Both the position numbers and the translations under genes were made by a program. A model generated the notes under the pieces. That model saw nothing but the letters and a program-made list of their open reading frames with translations, was not told where the DNA came from and made no database searches. Positions 47,164 to 60,100 of a stretch of 64,000 bases of DNA are shown in pieces. Source of the stretch: Mesotaenium endlicherianum. Lineage: Eukaryota > Streptophyta > Zygnematophyceae > Zygnematales > Mesotaeniaceae. The stretch is taken from NCBI GenBank assembly GCA_009602735.1, contig WELA01010381.1, forward strand, positions 2,470-66,469, given 5' to 3'. How positions within the stretch are numbered: position 1 is the stretch's first letter; every line of letters starts with the position of its first letter.

Positions 47164-48550
47164 GGTGGCCAGCCTCAACCACTTCCGTTATGAAACTCTA
47201 ACAGAAAGGCCCAGTAGCGCCAACGATCGCAGATATTAAGCAAGTGCTGATCCAGGCCAAGAATGCAAAATTTACGGGCTGCCTGCACATGTCCGAACGT
47301 ATCCATCAACGTGCTCCCCTGGTCAGCTTCGAATAATCAAATGCAACTTTTAGAGCTACTGCACAGACATGTACTGCGATTGCTATTCAAAGACACCCCT
47401 CAGCTTGTGTGCTCAGTACACTGTGCATAGAAGCTAACTTTACTGCACGCAACTCCTGATCACATAGGGGATCATATAGAAATCAATGAACAGGGACGCT
47501 TTCGCGTTGCCGACAATGTTTGCTACGTCTATCGATCCTTCGAAACCAAGATGATGTGAAGCAATAAGTCACGTTGTGCATCCCATTGACGAAAAAGTAC
47601 CTTGCTTCCGTCCGACGCCCTTGCAAGATTAGAAAGGAGTGCTTCTTGCACTAGCCGGCGTCTCCTCAGAAGAAACCGACTGTAGGTGTGCAACAAACAA
47701 CTCCCGGTGCGAGAAATGTTTCTCAAACGAGGTTCTGGACGTCTACTAAGCAGTAGTGCCTTACTATATGCCCGCAATTCGTAACCAGGGCTAGGCCAGG
47801 GCTGGCGAGTGTGCGCTAGAAAGCTCACTTGTGGCAATTGTGGGCTTCAGATCATTTCAGCTGCCCCTCGAGGATACAAATTGCCCGAAGGTGGCCACTC
47901 GCGATGAAATTCCAGCAATTTTGTTCACGATACAGAAACGGTGCAACTCATAGGATATCCTTGAATACATGACAATTCAAGTCATATTAATGGGTTGAGA
48001 ATGTGCATAAATCATTTCCTTCATACCGTCGTCTCCACCGATTGGCTGAGTAGACGGAATTTTTTTTGTCAAGATCTCGAAAAGTGTCGAAAAGTATGTC
48101 GTAGGCACCAGCCCATAAAAGTATGCGGAAAAACTGGAGGTTTGTGCAAGTTCGTGTAGATTTCGGCTGGTTTGGCACGATTATTGCGCCACGATGGTAA
48201 TCAATGGTACTCATTAATAATAATGCTGATTGTTTCTCGGCTTACGATTTGTTAACAAAAACTAAAAGCAAGCTTTTCGGATGTGCTCGGTTCGAGTGTT
48301 CTGCTTACTCCGGGCTCTGGACTCCGCACCACTTTGCACAAGCTGAAAACCGGGCTCGGAATCGGGGCTAAAAAGTTATGTTCGGGATCTTTGTCTACAC
48401 CGACAATTTGATTGGCCGTCTCACTGCAAGGTAGCAGGTCATTGAAGCAGGGTCTGGTGAATCATTCGTGTCTAGTTGGCTGAGAACCGTCCGTACAGTC
48501 GAAGGGTGCTCCCTCGGTGCTCCTGGGCACTCGTGGGTGCTCGTGGGTGC

Positions 48551-50031
48551 TCAACTCCTCTCCACATTTCCCGAACCATGCACCCTCGCAACCGTCCACA
48601 GTGATACACAGAGAAGCCACAGCCACTGAGTCGCAGTCAGTCATCCAGGTTCATGAGGTCCGCTCGCTTTGGGGTCCTCTACTTCCTCCACCGTCTTGAT
48701 GAAATCACCCACGTAGGCAAGCGACATGAAGCCGCACAAACGCATGTACATCCTGGAGGCTGGAGCTTGCTGGAGCTCGGTACATACGACCTGAAAACAT
48801 GTGAAAGCCTCGACCTGAGGACAGTTGACAAATGAGGACCACCTCAGAAGCTCCTCCCACATTGGAAGCATAAGGAACCAGGCGTGTCGGGCAGTCCAAT
48901 GCAGTCCATCAGTGTCCAAAAACTGACAATTTATAGAATCTGAAATGAAGTTTGAAAGTGCAGAAATAATCTACACTTTGTCGCGACTACTATCCATTCG
49001 ACGGCGCCTGACGCGTGATACGAATTACGGACCGCCCGGGTATGGTAGTCAGCGCTGACCCAGACCCATTGATTGACCACCGACAGGTCAGTCTTGGCGC
49101 AGTACACGTGCAGATTGTAAGACAGATTGACCCCGACCCTCAGGGGTGAGCAGGAATTGACGGCCTAGTCAGCTGGACAGCTGACCAAGCCAAGATCGCA
49201 AGAGCGTACAGCTTAGCTGAGAAGCTGACACGGTTAAGTGACCATGTGAAGACGCTCATTCAGCTTCAAAGCTGAGCGTGCTGCCGACATGCAGGCGTTA
49301 CAAGGAGCCCAAGCGCTAACTGGATGGCGCTCTCAGACGCTGGACTCGGGCCGAGGCTGCCACGATTCAACACTAGATAGCCCACGAATAACTCACACTT
49401 TTTGAAGCATCTACTACCTTTACTCCTGAACTTTTTGTGATCACAGAAGTAGTCCAATCATACAATGAAGCACAAATTTGGAAAGCTTACAACACAATCT
49501 TGCTGACCACATCTTTTTTTTACCAATATGATTTTTTTTCAGAGTGAAAAAATTGAAAAGAATGACACTAAAAAATTTAGCGTCAAAACTGCAAAACTTA
49601 AGTTTTCATCTCTATAAATCTTAGTTTCTAGGGCATGGGAGTATTTAGCCAGAGGTATGTATATGGGTAGTTACTACATTTGCAAAATTCCGGGCCCATT
49701 GGAGAAGTAATCTGCCTTATGGAGCTCTTAGCAAATATGCACCAAATATGATGCGCAAAAAAAGCATGATGCAACTAGCGTTTCAATGAACAGCTTCACA
49801 TAGCATGACTTTATGAAGTGCACACATATCACATAGATATGAAACTTAACATATCACTTACTTGTGTTCTTGGCTTGTTGAGAATATTTTTTTTTATTTT
49901 AAATATTTGGAAAATATTAAGTATTACAAATAATCATCATGCGGGAGCAAAGTGAACAATTACTTTTCCTTAAAAAAAATATTTACAATCAGACTAGCTC
50001 GATTTCGTCGATTCTCGCCTATTTGTGTTTC
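48551..50031. other. Mostly unassigned stretch between inverted arm and piggyBac relic
   Basis: About 1.5 kb. The first part contains an unrecognised 92-codon open frame (48,919-48,641, minus). The remainder, especially 49,440-50,031, is AT-rich with poly-T and poly-A runs and shows no gene. The left end of the piggyBac element may lie here, but no terminal inverted repeat was found. Confidence 0.4.
48641..48919 (-). CDS. Unrecognised 92-codon ORF
   Basis: I do not recognise this frame. It has mixed, protein-like composition (Trp/Met-rich start, MWEELLRWSSF, later LAYVGDFIKTVEEVEDP) rather than low-complexity sequence, and it could be an exon of an unannotated gene. The plus strand is also open for 60 codons, so chance is a real alternative. 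Confidence 0.2.
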   Translation of the reverse strand: MDTDGLHWTARHAWFLMLPMWEELLRWSSFVNCPQVEAFTCFQVVCTELQQAPASRMYMRLCGFMSLAYVGDFIKTVEEVEDPKASGPHEPG

Positions 50032-52281
50032 CTAAGACCTTTTCTCCTTGAAAGGTCCTTCATCTAGATGGGCAATAACCCTGGTGGTGTGGTATACATG
50101 AAAGCAGGGAGCAGCACACAGGTACACACTACAAGACATACACTTGTAATCACTAAACTTAGCTCTCTTTATATTAGCACGTTGACCAAATGTACCCGCA
50201 ACACACACGACACAATATTTCCTCTTCTCAACTTCTGTAGGAAAGTGTCTTCCAATGAACCTGCTTTCAGCTGTAGATTGTGGTGCAACAACCCTGGTTG
50301 CCACTCCATTAGATCCTGCTTCATCAGGGTGCTAGAAAGAACACATGTCATCCATGATGTTCATTTATGTGTCGAACCTGTCTGCCTTCGACTTCACCAT
50401 CTTGTACATGATGAAGACATTGGCAAGAAGGCCACTCCAAATGCTCCAATATGCCCTGTGCCACCACATCCTGTTAACCATGACTCTCTTAGCACTGTAA
50501 CCTCTCTTCAAACAATAGGCATCATACTGATCAACAGCATCTTTGTACATATTGTAATGCTCTACTAACTCAGGAGTTGGAATTCTAAGTATTTTTTTCC
50601 GTTGCGTCTATTCTGTATCGTGGGGCCCAGCCCTTTGGCTATTGTCAAAAAAACACATGGAGCTTTATCATTCCACACAGCAGCTACCGTAGGGGGCTGT
50701 TCATTATAAGCTGCAAGAGTGTAGCTTTTAGGGTGGGTGTCGGGCTTCATGTATAACAACTGTTTTGGATAGTTCTTTCTAGTGGAAATCACAGTGCCTG
50801 TGGCTCCATGTCCTAGCTGTGCAAGTTTAGAAAAAAGGTGTGGAGAGGTGAAGCCTTTGTCAAGTATGAGAGTGAAGCATCTGCCAGCAGGAAGCATAGC
50901 TACTAAGTCTGACACAATGTTAGTCTTTGCACCTTCTTTCTTTACTCTGTCATATATGATGAAGGAATAGCAAAAATATGTAATTGCATCACAGATTGTA
51001 AAAACTTATATACCACATTTATATGGCTTTGATGCATTGCACACTCTAATAGGACAATGTCGATTTCGGATGGAAATGGTTCTTTCATCAATTGTGAAAG
51101 TACTACCAGGACTATAGTACTTGGTAAAGTTCTCTAGGCACAAATCTGTGAAAGGTTGCAATTGCCAAAGCTTGTATGCTCTAGAGTCTGTAGGAAAACA
51201 AGCTCTCTGTCTATTGTCCTTCACATGGAAAAGTCTTCTTATTTATTTAAATTCATTCCTGCTCATGAACCTGCCAAAGCTAGAGAGAGTGATAGGTCCT
51301 TTCACTGTCTTTTGCCAGTAACTCTTGAGCCTAGGGAGAGCATGTAACTCCATAGCCCTACACAATCCATGGATGACAACCATCTCTGTGCATGTCACAG
51401 GAATCTAGCCCCTCACAGTGTGTTGTGATGCATAGTTATTTGTCTCCACCACCAATTGCTCGAAAAAAACAATAGGCATGAAAAGACAAAAGACATGCCA
51501 AAGGGACACATACCTTTAAATCTCTTGTCTCGGACGCCTTGGAGGCCATGGTGGTGTTTTTCATTTGGCTGCAGCAGGTATTCTTGACAGGTGTCTTCAG
51601 GAGCAGGCACCTTCCAGTCCCACACGTCTTCATACTCTTCCTCCTCCTCCTCCTCTATCATAGTTGCTGCAGGACGAACCTCCTCTGTGTCTTTGGAATC
51701 CGAGAAGTCTTCTTCCTCAGAGCTGTTGCTGTCAGACCCAGACTCAGAATCTAAGAAGACTTCTCTGTCTTTCTTACTAGACATAGGATTGCCTTGAAAC
51801 ATGAATTTGCTTCTCCCTGCAGACGCTGCTATTTTGTTAGAGCCTGCAGGTCTGCCCCTCTTCTTGCTGGGTTGACTGTCAGTTGGGCTAGTCTCCGTCC
51901 CCTGCAGCTCTGCACTGACTTGTGTGTCCAAAATGGCTGCTTGAGACACTCTGAAAGATGCCTGATGGTCATCTTGACTCTCGGGTGCTTTTTCCGCCTC
52001 TGGCTGCTGTTCTTGCTCACTTAGCCGCGTGTATACTCCCTCGGAAAATTATGGCCATGTGCCAGAGTCTTTCTGAATGGCACCTTCAACAAAGTCTTGT
52101 GTAAATTTTTGTCTAGACTTATCATAGACAAAGAACACCTGATAAACGACGCCGTGGCTCTTTTGGGCCTCAATCCGCTTCTTGACCTCTCCCTCCAACA
52201 ACACTTTTTCCCAATATGTATCGAATTTTTCATGAGCCCATGGACGACCAAAGTGAGCAGCAGGTATGAGAATTTTTGTAC
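50032..52281 (-). pseudogene. piggyBac-like transposase pseudogene
   Basis: The minus strand carries a piggyBac-family (DDE_Tnp_1_7) transposase. In order: an N-terminal region (FDTYWEKVLLEGEVKKRI, VYQVFFVYDKSRQKFTQDF); a Ser/Glu-rich acidic linker with KKRGRPAGS; FGRFMSRNEF and RRLFHVKDN; the first catalytic Asp in FTIDERTISIRNR; the second in LILDKGFTSPHLF; the third in VWNDKAPCVFLT; VDQYDAY before KRVMVNRMWWH; and a C-terminal Cys-rich finger (YCVVC, YKCMSC, CFHVYHT). A probable intron runs from GTATGT at about 51,515 to the AG near 51,403. Stops in the reading frame are TAA at 52,051-52,049, 51,245-51,243 and 51,008-51,006, and a one-base slip lies at the T7 run 50,593-50,599. Flanking TTAA repeats and terminal inverted repeats were not found. 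Confidence 0.8.
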
Positions 52282-52712
52282 CTAAAAGAGCGTTGAGAGA
52301 GCAACCAGCGGCAGCTATGGCTAAAGAGGTCTTGCAAAAAAAAAGGACTTTTGCGTTCAGTTTCGACGACTTTCTTCATCGAAACTGATTTTGGCATCGT
52401 ACACATTTTGATGTAACTGGTTCGTAAGAAGTCGATTTGACGTGTCAATTTAATTCTGAACACGTTGCGATGTAGCCCACTATTTAAGACTAATTTCGCT
52501 TAAAATGATACAGAGATTTATGGTAGAGACAAAGAGGGCAAGTAGTTACATCAAAAAATGTGTGTTGCATCACATACGATGCTCCGAGCTATCAAGTGTT
52601 AAGCAACCAGCCAAAGGGCATGGGTCGCTAACGTCACACAACCTTGCATGCTAATTGAACGACTAAGACGGTCGAGCGGTAAGCTCTAGGCTGCATGCAT
52701 GTCTCGTTGGAT
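52282..52712. other. Unassigned gap between piggyBac relic and family A LTR
   Basis: About 430 bases. An acceptor-like CTTTTAG on the minus strand ends at 52,282, so an upstream piggyBac exon may lie here, but no frame could be assigned with confidence. The last 100 bases show nothing recognisable. Confidence 0.35.
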
Positions 52713-53459
52713 GAAATGAATTGACTAACCCATAAGCGATTAACAAATAATTAAGATCTTTATATCAGCGAGTGATCTTTATGGTATTTTCTGTGAATCA
52801 ATTAAAACAACAAAAGACAACACACTAGCAGTGGATAATACTCGCAAGTCAAATGCAAGTAAACTAGCATCAATAATGCAATCAGTAAACTCATACGTAA
52901 GCAAGGTTAGAAGACAGTGCGTATCAATGGCTTCTCGCCTTGGATTCAGATATACCTTAGTAAGCAATACAAGAGAGTTGGCCTAGTTTCCGAATGCCGA
53001 ACTCGAGACCAATACCTAGCATATATACATGGAATGATTACACTGTTCAACGGCAAGTGCGATGGCACCGCCAACTCGGGAGTTAACCACGTTGGTAGGA
53101 CCTCGGCTAATTAAGTCCACAGCCATCTCCCATCATCCCGAATCGCCATCCACCTGAAGGGTGTCATCTGGCCACTCATCTAGCACACCACACTTAGATG
53201 CATAGTTAGGCAATTCGCTGCTGCCGAGTACGGCAGCCAGCTGACTGTCAAAGAATGTGTCAGCAACCCGACACTAGTCAACAGGCTGATCTAATGGACT
53301 TCACCCTGCTATTCTCGGCTGAGTCATTTATCTAAGTATCAAATATCCAGCAGATTTAAATGCAGCAGACTAAATATTAACTAGAGTTCAGCAGGCTGAA
53401 CTTGTTCAACTAATATAATTAAATGAATATTTATCTATTAAATATACTGATTTATTACA
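52713..53459 (-). repeat. 3' LTR, family A (copy A4, minus)
   Basis: About 747 bp. In the minus sense it begins TGTAATAAATCAG and ends GTCAATTCATTTCA. It is clearly diverged from the A5 LTRs. The antisense open frame reading MRINGFSPWIQI is partly kept (52,917-53,114). Confidence 0.88.
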
Positions 53460-53476
53460 ATCTCTCCATCTTAAAT

Positions 53477-53495
53477 TGTTGTCGACTCGACTACA
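53477..53495 (-). promoter_or_regulatory. Conserved hairpin upstream of polypurine tract (A4)
   Basis: In the minus sense GTGTAGTCGAGTCGACAAC, the counterpart of the hairpin in A1, A3 and A5. The inner stem GTCGA-G-TCGAC is intact; the outer pairs are partly lost. Confidence 0.5.
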
Positions 53496-54785
53496 CTTTC
53501 ATAATTATTTACAACAAAGTAACACACATGCAACACAACCAATTGAATCTAAAATAAGGACAACAGCAAACTAAGTACCAGGGGCTCGGTCTTCTAGGGA
53601 GCAAAACCTGGAATTGGATCTCCTTCTCCTATCTAATGGTCTCCTGAAACCTGGAGGCTCAGACCAGGGTGAACCAAGGGGTGAACGCAGCAACTGGACA
53701 GCCTGCTCTTGCACTGTCTGCAAGTTGATGGAGATCGCTCTCTTTTGTGCAGCTCTCAAGCTGACAAGGACATACAATGGCATATCGGAGGGGTGCTGCA
53801 TGACATGGCCTAAGGGAACATGCCCTCTATGAGAGGGGGATGCTGGTTGCCCTCGGGCTGCCTCCTTGGTAGCCCTTTTGTCTCCTCTGTCTGACTGAGT
53901 CTCACCTCCTGGGGTGGGACTCCTCCTGCTGAAACTCCCCAGCCACTGGAGATCTGGGTCTCTTGGAGGGCTGGTATCCCCTAGCTGCTGCAGGGCTGCC
54001 TGTGCAACGACACTTCCAGTCTGCTGTAGATTCGGGGATGTAGCAGGGGCCTGTGGCTCAGCAAAACTAAACTCCTCTCCGGCGTCTTCCTCCTCTTTGT
54101 CTTCCCGTTCCTTTAAGAATTCTGGAGTCTCTCTGGTCATCTCCTCCAGCCGTTCCCGAGAAAAAGAGTATCCCACTGACCTCCTCCTTTTGGGTGCAGG
54201 TGGGGGTTGCTGGGTCCTGACCGCATACAGGTCTTTCTCCCCTTGCTTACTTGCCATTTGGCATGAGCATGCTTCCCCTTGGAGAAAGAACCTCTAGCCC
54301 TGATCCTATCCCTTCTGTGTCTCCTGACTCATGCAATCCCTGACTCCATCCAGCCTTGGGTCCCATGCCGCAATGTGATGTGGCAGCACTATCTTGCCCT
54401 GCAAATATGCCAGGAATTCGTCTTCCTCAGCTCTGTCATTTTTCTGGACCTTCATAGTGTTGGTCATGCAGCGCCAGTCAGTGGGCTGTAGAAAGAAAGC
54501 AGGATCCGTCCTCTTCAAAGTACAGGGGTACCAGTGACCTGAGAAATCCAACTGGCTGGTTTCCCTTGCCAAGAACTCCCAGCTTCTTCTCTCCACCTCG
54601 TTATACATGGCCTTGAACCGGTTGTGGGAAGTGGTATCCTTGAAGCTATCTGTATGCATAGGGATCAACCTGATGACCCTGTCTGTGCCCCGGATCCCAG
54701 GTATTGGCACCGTTTCACATTCACCTATCTGGGCCAATGCTTTGGCCTCCCGGATCGTATATCCCACCATCCTGGCATAGTCATG

Positions 54786-54790
54786 GTACA
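54786..54790. repeat. Target-site duplication GTACA, left copy
   Basis: GTACA precedes the A5 5' LTR and recurs at 63,638-63,642 directly after the A5 3' LTR. The interrupted sequence is the ORF3 of copy A4. Confidence 0.9.
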
Positions 54791-55536
54791 TATAATGAAT
54801 CAGTATATTAGTAGATATAATATTTATTTAAATATAATAGTTAATTTAGTTCAGAATGCTGAACTTTAGTTAGTAGTCAGTCGGCTGAACTTTAGTTAAT
54901 AATCAGTCTGCTGGACTTTACATAATTATCAGTTTAATGACTCGGCCAAAAGCAGCAGGCTGAAGTCAACTTAAGTCAGCTTGCTGACACATTCTTTGAC
55001 AGCCAGCTGACTTCCGTGCTCGGTAGCAGCGAATTGCCTTGATATGCATCTAAGTACCACCTGCTAGATGAATGGCCAGATGACATCCCCATGATGGATG
55101 GCTATTCGGGATGATGGGAGATGGCGGTGGATTTGGTTAACCGAGGTCCTACCAACGTGGTTAACTCCCGGGTAGGCGGTGCCATCGCACTGACCGTTGA
55201 ACAGTAAACTCATTCCATGTACATATGCTAGGCATTGCTCTCGAGTTCGGCATTCGGAAACGAGGCCAACTCTCTTGTACAGCTTACTGAGAGAGATCTG
55301 AATCCAAGGCGAGAAGCCATTGATACGCACTGTCTTCTAACCTTGCTTATGTATGAGTTTACTGATTTGCATTATTGATGCTAGTTTACTCGCATTTGAC
55401 TTACGAGTATTATTCACTGCTAGTGTGTTGTCCTTTGCCGTTTAACCAGTTAACGGAAAATACCATAAAGATTACTTGCTGATATAAAGATCTTTATTAA
55501 TTGTTAATCGCCTATTTGGTAAGTCGATTCATTTCA
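54791..55536 (+). repeat. 5' LTR of A5
   Basis: 746 bp, the same length as the 3' LTR and about 98.5% identical by eye. It ends GTCGATTCATTTCA, directly before the primer site. The antisense open frame at 55,064-55,330 matches those in the other LTRs. Confidence 0.95.
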
Positions 55537-55537
55537 G

Positions 55538-55550
55538 TGGTATCGGAGCA
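55538..55550 (+). other. Primer-binding site, initiator tRNA-Met type
   Basis: TGGTATCGGAGCA, one base after the LTR, resembles the plant TGGTATCAGAGC site complementary to the 3' end of initiator tRNA-Met. Family D uses the same sequence at 10,850. Confidence 0.8.
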
Positions 55551-55570
55551 GTTATCACAGTCTTCTTTGT

Positions 55571-57049
55571 ATGGTAAGGACAAGGTCTCAAACTAGCAAC
55601 TCCCGAGACATGGAGAACCAGGATAACGAGAATGTCGAAAACCAGGCGGAAAGCCATGTAGCGGGAAACCGTACCTATTCGGAAGCAGTAGCGGATACTG
55701 CAGCTAGGGAGGCTGCAGATGAGGCAGCTGCTATTGCCTCAGTCGCAGCTCAGCAAGCTGAGGAGGAGATAGCCAGACTAGAAGCTGAACAAGTAGCAAA
55801 GGCCGCTGAAGATATACAAAGGAGGGAAGGACAGCCAGCTGACGAGCGCACTGTTGAAGAACTTATGGCATCAAGGGCCAATGTTCTGAACCCACCTCCT
55901 GCCGTACAACTCAATGTACCCCTAGGTCAAATACGTGACCGGCTGAATGCGGCAGGAATTGCTGCTGCAGGAGCAAGAGGGATTGTTGAGGACACTACTC
56001 AGCGAGTAGATGCCAATGCTGCTGCTGCATTTGCTAATCTACCACCCCAAAATGTAGACTTGGGAGCATTGTTCGTTCAGATGCAGTCGCAAATGGCGAC
56101 CATGTATCAGTCCCAGCAGGAGGACAAAAGAATCATAATGTCCCTACTCCGGGACAGAGACCAACTGGGGTCTCACACCACTAGTGGTGGTGGCCGAGGG
56201 CCTAGTAAGCCCAAGCCGAAACCTCCCCAGGACTATGATCCTGAGGGAAACAGAAAATATTACCTGATCAAGTTTCTCGCGGATGTTGAGCAGTGGCTGG
56301 AGAACTACCCAGAACTGCAAGATTACGAGAAGGTCAGGCACACCGGTGCGCTACTGAAAGGCAGTGCCGCAGACTGGTGGCTTTACTGGAAGGAAGAGCG
56401 TAAGGCTCGGCAACTCGGTGACCCTACGTGGGTAGAGTTTGTCGAGAAGTTGCATGAGAAGTTTGATGTCATCAACCAGCAGGAGAAAGCTATCTATGCG
56501 ATGATCTCCCTGACACTGAAGCAGACCACTTCAGTTGCTGAGTTTGCTCAAAAGTTCCAAGAGAACATGATGAAGCAGCCTGATTTGCCAGAACGGTATA
56601 GGATAGCATACTTCAGGTATGGCTTGAAATCCGAGGTCTCTGGTCATTTTGCTGAGAAAAAGTATGAGAAACTGGCTGACTTGATCCAGGATGCTGACGC
56701 CTGGGATCAGCAGCAGTTCAATCACAAGCGCCAGAGTAACGCTTTGGTGTCTAAGATTGTCAAAAAGCCCCACGGTTCCTACAATGCAGTTGAAGGAGAC
56801 CAGGCTGAGGATAATCAGGGTGATGAATATGAGTATGAGTACAATGCTATTCAGTCTAGAGGTAGAGGTGGTCCCTCTCGAGGTGGCTATGGAAGGGGTG
56901 GTGGTAGGACTAAGCCGAGACCAGCCTCAGCAAAATCTACTTGCTACCATTGTCAGCAGAAAGGCCACTACAGAGAACAGTGTCCGGTCAAGCACCTGCC
57001 TAAGGTCGAGAGAAAAGACCAGCCTTTAAAAGACAGCAACAGTCAGTAA
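55571..57049 (+). CDS. gag: Gag of family A (A5)
   Basis: 492 codons. The particle protein has an Ala/Glu-rich helical N-terminal third ([20 protein letters not shown]). A capsid domain follows at roughly residues 215-400 ([44 protein letters not shown]). Next come an acidic and a Gly/Arg-rich linker, and a CCHC zinc knuckle near the end ([14 protein letters not shown], about residues 458-471). It is followed by pol in another frame, as in elements that express pol as a gag-pol fusion. The start is the first ATG after the primer site, 21 bases downstream of it. Homology to family D gag is recognisable only in the capsid and knuckle. Confidence 0.93.
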   Translation: MVRTRSQTSNSRDMENQDNENVENQAESHVAGNRTYSEAVADTAAREAADEAAAIASVAAQQAEEEIARLEAEQVAKAAEDIQRREGQPADERTVEELMASRANVLNPPPAVQLNVPLGQIRDRLNAAGIAAAGARGIVEDTTQRVDANAAAAFANLPPQNVDLGALFVQMQSQMATMYQSQQEDKRIIMSLLRDRDQLGSHTTSGGGRGPSKPKPKPPQDYDPEGNRKYYLIKFLADVEQWLENYPELQDYEKVRHTGALLKGSAADWWLYWKEERKARQLGDPTWVEFVEKLHEKFDVINQQEKAIYAMISLTLKQTTSVAEFAQKFQENMMKQPDLPERYRIAYFRYGLKSEVSGHFAEKKYEKLADLIQDADAWDQQQFNHKRQSNALVSKIVKKPHGSYNAVEGDQAEDNQGDEYEYEYNAIQSRGRGGPSRGGYGRGGGRTKPRPASAKSTCYHCQQKGHYREQCPVKHLPKVERKDQPLKDSNSQ

Positions 57050-57117
57050 TCCAGTCTACTGACTGTGAGGATGCTAGAGATAGTGAGTCGTCACTAGCTG
57101 CCCTCGTAGCAGGTATT

Positions 57118-60100
57118 ATGGGTCCTGCTGAACTGGATTCACTATGCATGCCTGACAAACAGATAAAGGAGACCATCAGTAATATAGACGTCCAGAGAGT
57201 GCACACTCTGGATGCTCTTGTTCCACCTGATGTCCAACATTTCTTTGCTACGTCAGGAGAACAATGCGAAAGTCAGGAAAAGACAGTCCCCCCTATCCTA
57301 CTGCATTGCATGATTGCAGGTAGGAAGGTGAGGGCATTTGTTGACGGAGGGGCGTCACATACTTTTATCCACAAGGACTTAGTTAAGCGGCTAAGGCTGC
57401 CTACTGTCACCCAAGGGAATAGAAAAATATTCCTTGGAGATGCCTCAAGTATCCCGGGAGGAGTTATAACCAAGCCTATTGAGGTCCAGTTAGGTTCTGG
57501 CATTGCAGTTCTAACTGAAACGCTTACATTTGAGGTACTCAACACTGGCTTTTATGATCTCGTGCTAGGCAGGTCCTGGCTTAATAGACATCAAGCTGAA
57601 GTGTGTTGGAGCAGAGGTACAGTTAAAGTGAGAGGAGCCAGTGATGGGCAGACTGACTTGGCACCCACCAGTGCTCTTCCTCTTGTCCTGTGTGGATGGC
57701 AAATGAAGGAAAAGAAGAGGCTTCCAGAAGGATGCAAGTTGCTGAATGCAATGGAGTTCGTCAAAAGCTGGAACCAGAAGGAAGACAGAATGTTCTGTCT
57801 GCTGCTAAGAGAGGTACCTCCTCAACCTGAAGAAGTGGTTGAGAAAAAGGTAAGCCCTCCGGAGCACCCTACTGCTGCAAAAATTGTTGCTCAGTACACT
57901 GATGTGTTTAACATGCCTCCAGGACTACCCCCTAAAAGGGAAGTAGATCATAGGATTGATCTATTACCTGGTAGCCAGCCACCCTGGCAACGCACTTATG
58001 GCTTGTCTTATTTGGAGAGCGAGGAGTTGAAAACACAGATTGCAGAGCTGGAGGAAAATGGTTACATTTCTCCCAGTAAATCACCGTACGGCGCACCTAT
58101 CCTATTTGTTAAGAAAAAGGATGGCAGTATGCGGATGTGTGTGGATTACAGAGCCCTGAACAGAATTACAGTAAAGAACAAGTATGCTTTACCCAGAATC
58201 GAGGACTTGCTTGATACCCTGTCTGGCGCTAAGGTGTTCAGTAAGATAGATCTCAAGAGTGGTTATCATCAAATCAGAATTGCTGAGGGGGATGAACACA
58301 AGACTGCTTTCCGCACACGTTATGGACACTATGAGTTCAACGTGATGCCATTTGGACTGACTAATGCTCCTGCTACCTTTATGGGTGCTATGAATGACAT
58401 TTTCAGACCTTATTTGGATAAGTTTGTGCAAGTTTTCCTGGATGATATTTTAATTTTCTCTAAAGATGAAGCTCAGCACACTGAACACTTAAAGAAAGTG
58501 CTGGACACTCTGCGGAAAAATCACTTGTATGCTAAAATGAGCAAGTGTGATTTCTTTAAGGAAAGTATTGAATTCTTAGGCCACGTTGTCAGTAAAGAGG
58601 GCATGAGTGTGGATCCTAAGAAAGTCCAGACCATAAGGGACTGGCCAGTACCACAGTCTGTCTCTAAAGTTAGATCCTTCCTCGGGTTGGCTAACTACTA
58701 TAGGAGATTTATTGAGAATTATTCCACAAAGGCCAGTAAACTGACTGACCTTACTAAGAAAGACATCGGGTATGTGTGGGGGGAAGAGCAGCAGGCTGCC
58801 TTCCAGACCCTTAAAGATGCCCTTTGTTCTGCCCCAGTGCTAGCCGTGTATGACCCCAGCAAACCGGTGCAGGTGGTTACTGATGCCTCTGATTTTGCCA
58901 TGGGTGCTATTTTGTTGCAGCCTGCTGACAAAACCACAAAGGATGGTAAGGTACGGCAGGAGTGGCATCCTGTGTTGTATGAGTCTATGAAATTTAATCC
59001 AGCGGAGATTAATTACTCAGTGCATGATAAAGAGCTGCTAGCTATCATTCATGTACTCAAACAGTGGAGAGCATACTTACATGGTAAAGCTTTTAAGGTG
59101 ATTACAGATCATCTAGCTCTGACCCACTTTCAGAAGAAGTCCAAGCTGTCGAGGAGGGAGAACCGCTGGAGCCAGATGGTGGAGCAGTTCCAAGTCCAAA
59201 TCGACTACAAACCAGGGAAGTTGAATCCTGCTGATGCACTCTCTAGAAGACCTGACTTGCAAGAAAGGAACTTTAGTCAGCATACTGTAGATAAAGTCCT
59301 GTGTGCACTCACTTCACTAAAGGTGAAAAAGTCCTTCCTTGAACAACTTAGGAAAGCCTACCTTTCTGACCCAACATTTGAGCCCAGCCCCACTACTGGT
59401 ATGTGTCGTGCTACCGCACTCGGGTATAAGCTCAAAGGAGGGATCTGGGTGACTGAAACCACTTCAGGCAGGCTGAAGCTGGTCATTCCTAATAATTTGG
59501 AAATAAGGTCTCTCTTACTGAGTCAAGCTCATGACAGTCTCCTGGGTGGACATTTGGGGCAGGCCAAAACTGTTGGCAAACTGGCAAAACATTATCATTG
59601 GGAGGGGTTACCCCGGGAGGTCTTGAAATATGTCAAGTCCTGTGACCAGTGTCAGAGAAATAAGTCTCGGCACACACCACCCGGAGGTCTCTTGCAACCG
59701 CTACCCATCCCAGCGGGACGCTGGGAAACTATATCCATGGACTGGGTGGTCTCACTACCAAGAACTGCCAACGGGCATGATTCAATACTGGTAGTCGTGG
59801 ATAAACTGACAAAAATGGTCATTTTTATCCCCACAACTGTCAAAGTGACTGCACTCGAAACAGCGAGACAGTTTTACAACCATGTAGTATGCCAACATGG
59901 GCTCCCTTCTAATATCATCTCAGACAGAGACTCAAAATTCACCTCTAAGTTCTGGAGAGCTTTAATGGGGTTAATGGGAGTCAAACAGCTGCTCAGCACA
60001 GCAAACCACCCTCAGACTGATGGGCAGACTGAAAGAACTAACCGAGTTCTGCAGGAGGTGCTGAGAGCATATATTAACCAAAAACAAGATAATTGGGATG

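Larger units (their letters stand above)
41970..48550 (-). repeat. Right arm of large inverted duplication
   Basis: Reverse-complement partner of 33,480-40,080, with FAD6 copy 2 on the minus strand. Upstream matches such as GGCCTGGATCAGCACTTGCT (minus sense, about 47,240-47,260) show that the promoter region was part of the duplication. A 13-bp unit GAGGTTATGGCAA repeats three times at 46,333-46,372 only in this arm. Confidence 0.9.
52713..54790 (-). mobile_element. Family A Ty3/gypsy element, 3' part, minus strand (copy A4, outer)
   Basis: On the minus strand this holds the C-terminal two thirds of ORF3, the hairpin, the polypurine tract and a 3' LTR. It is interrupted at 54,790 by the A5 insertion and continues at 63,643 to the window end. 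The ORF3 relic keeps the middle-domain motifs MYHDYARMVGYT, NEVERRSWEF, GHWYPC and IAAWDPRLDG, and an Arg/Ser-containing tail. It is a fossil with a few breaks in the visible part, older than A5. Confidence 0.88.
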
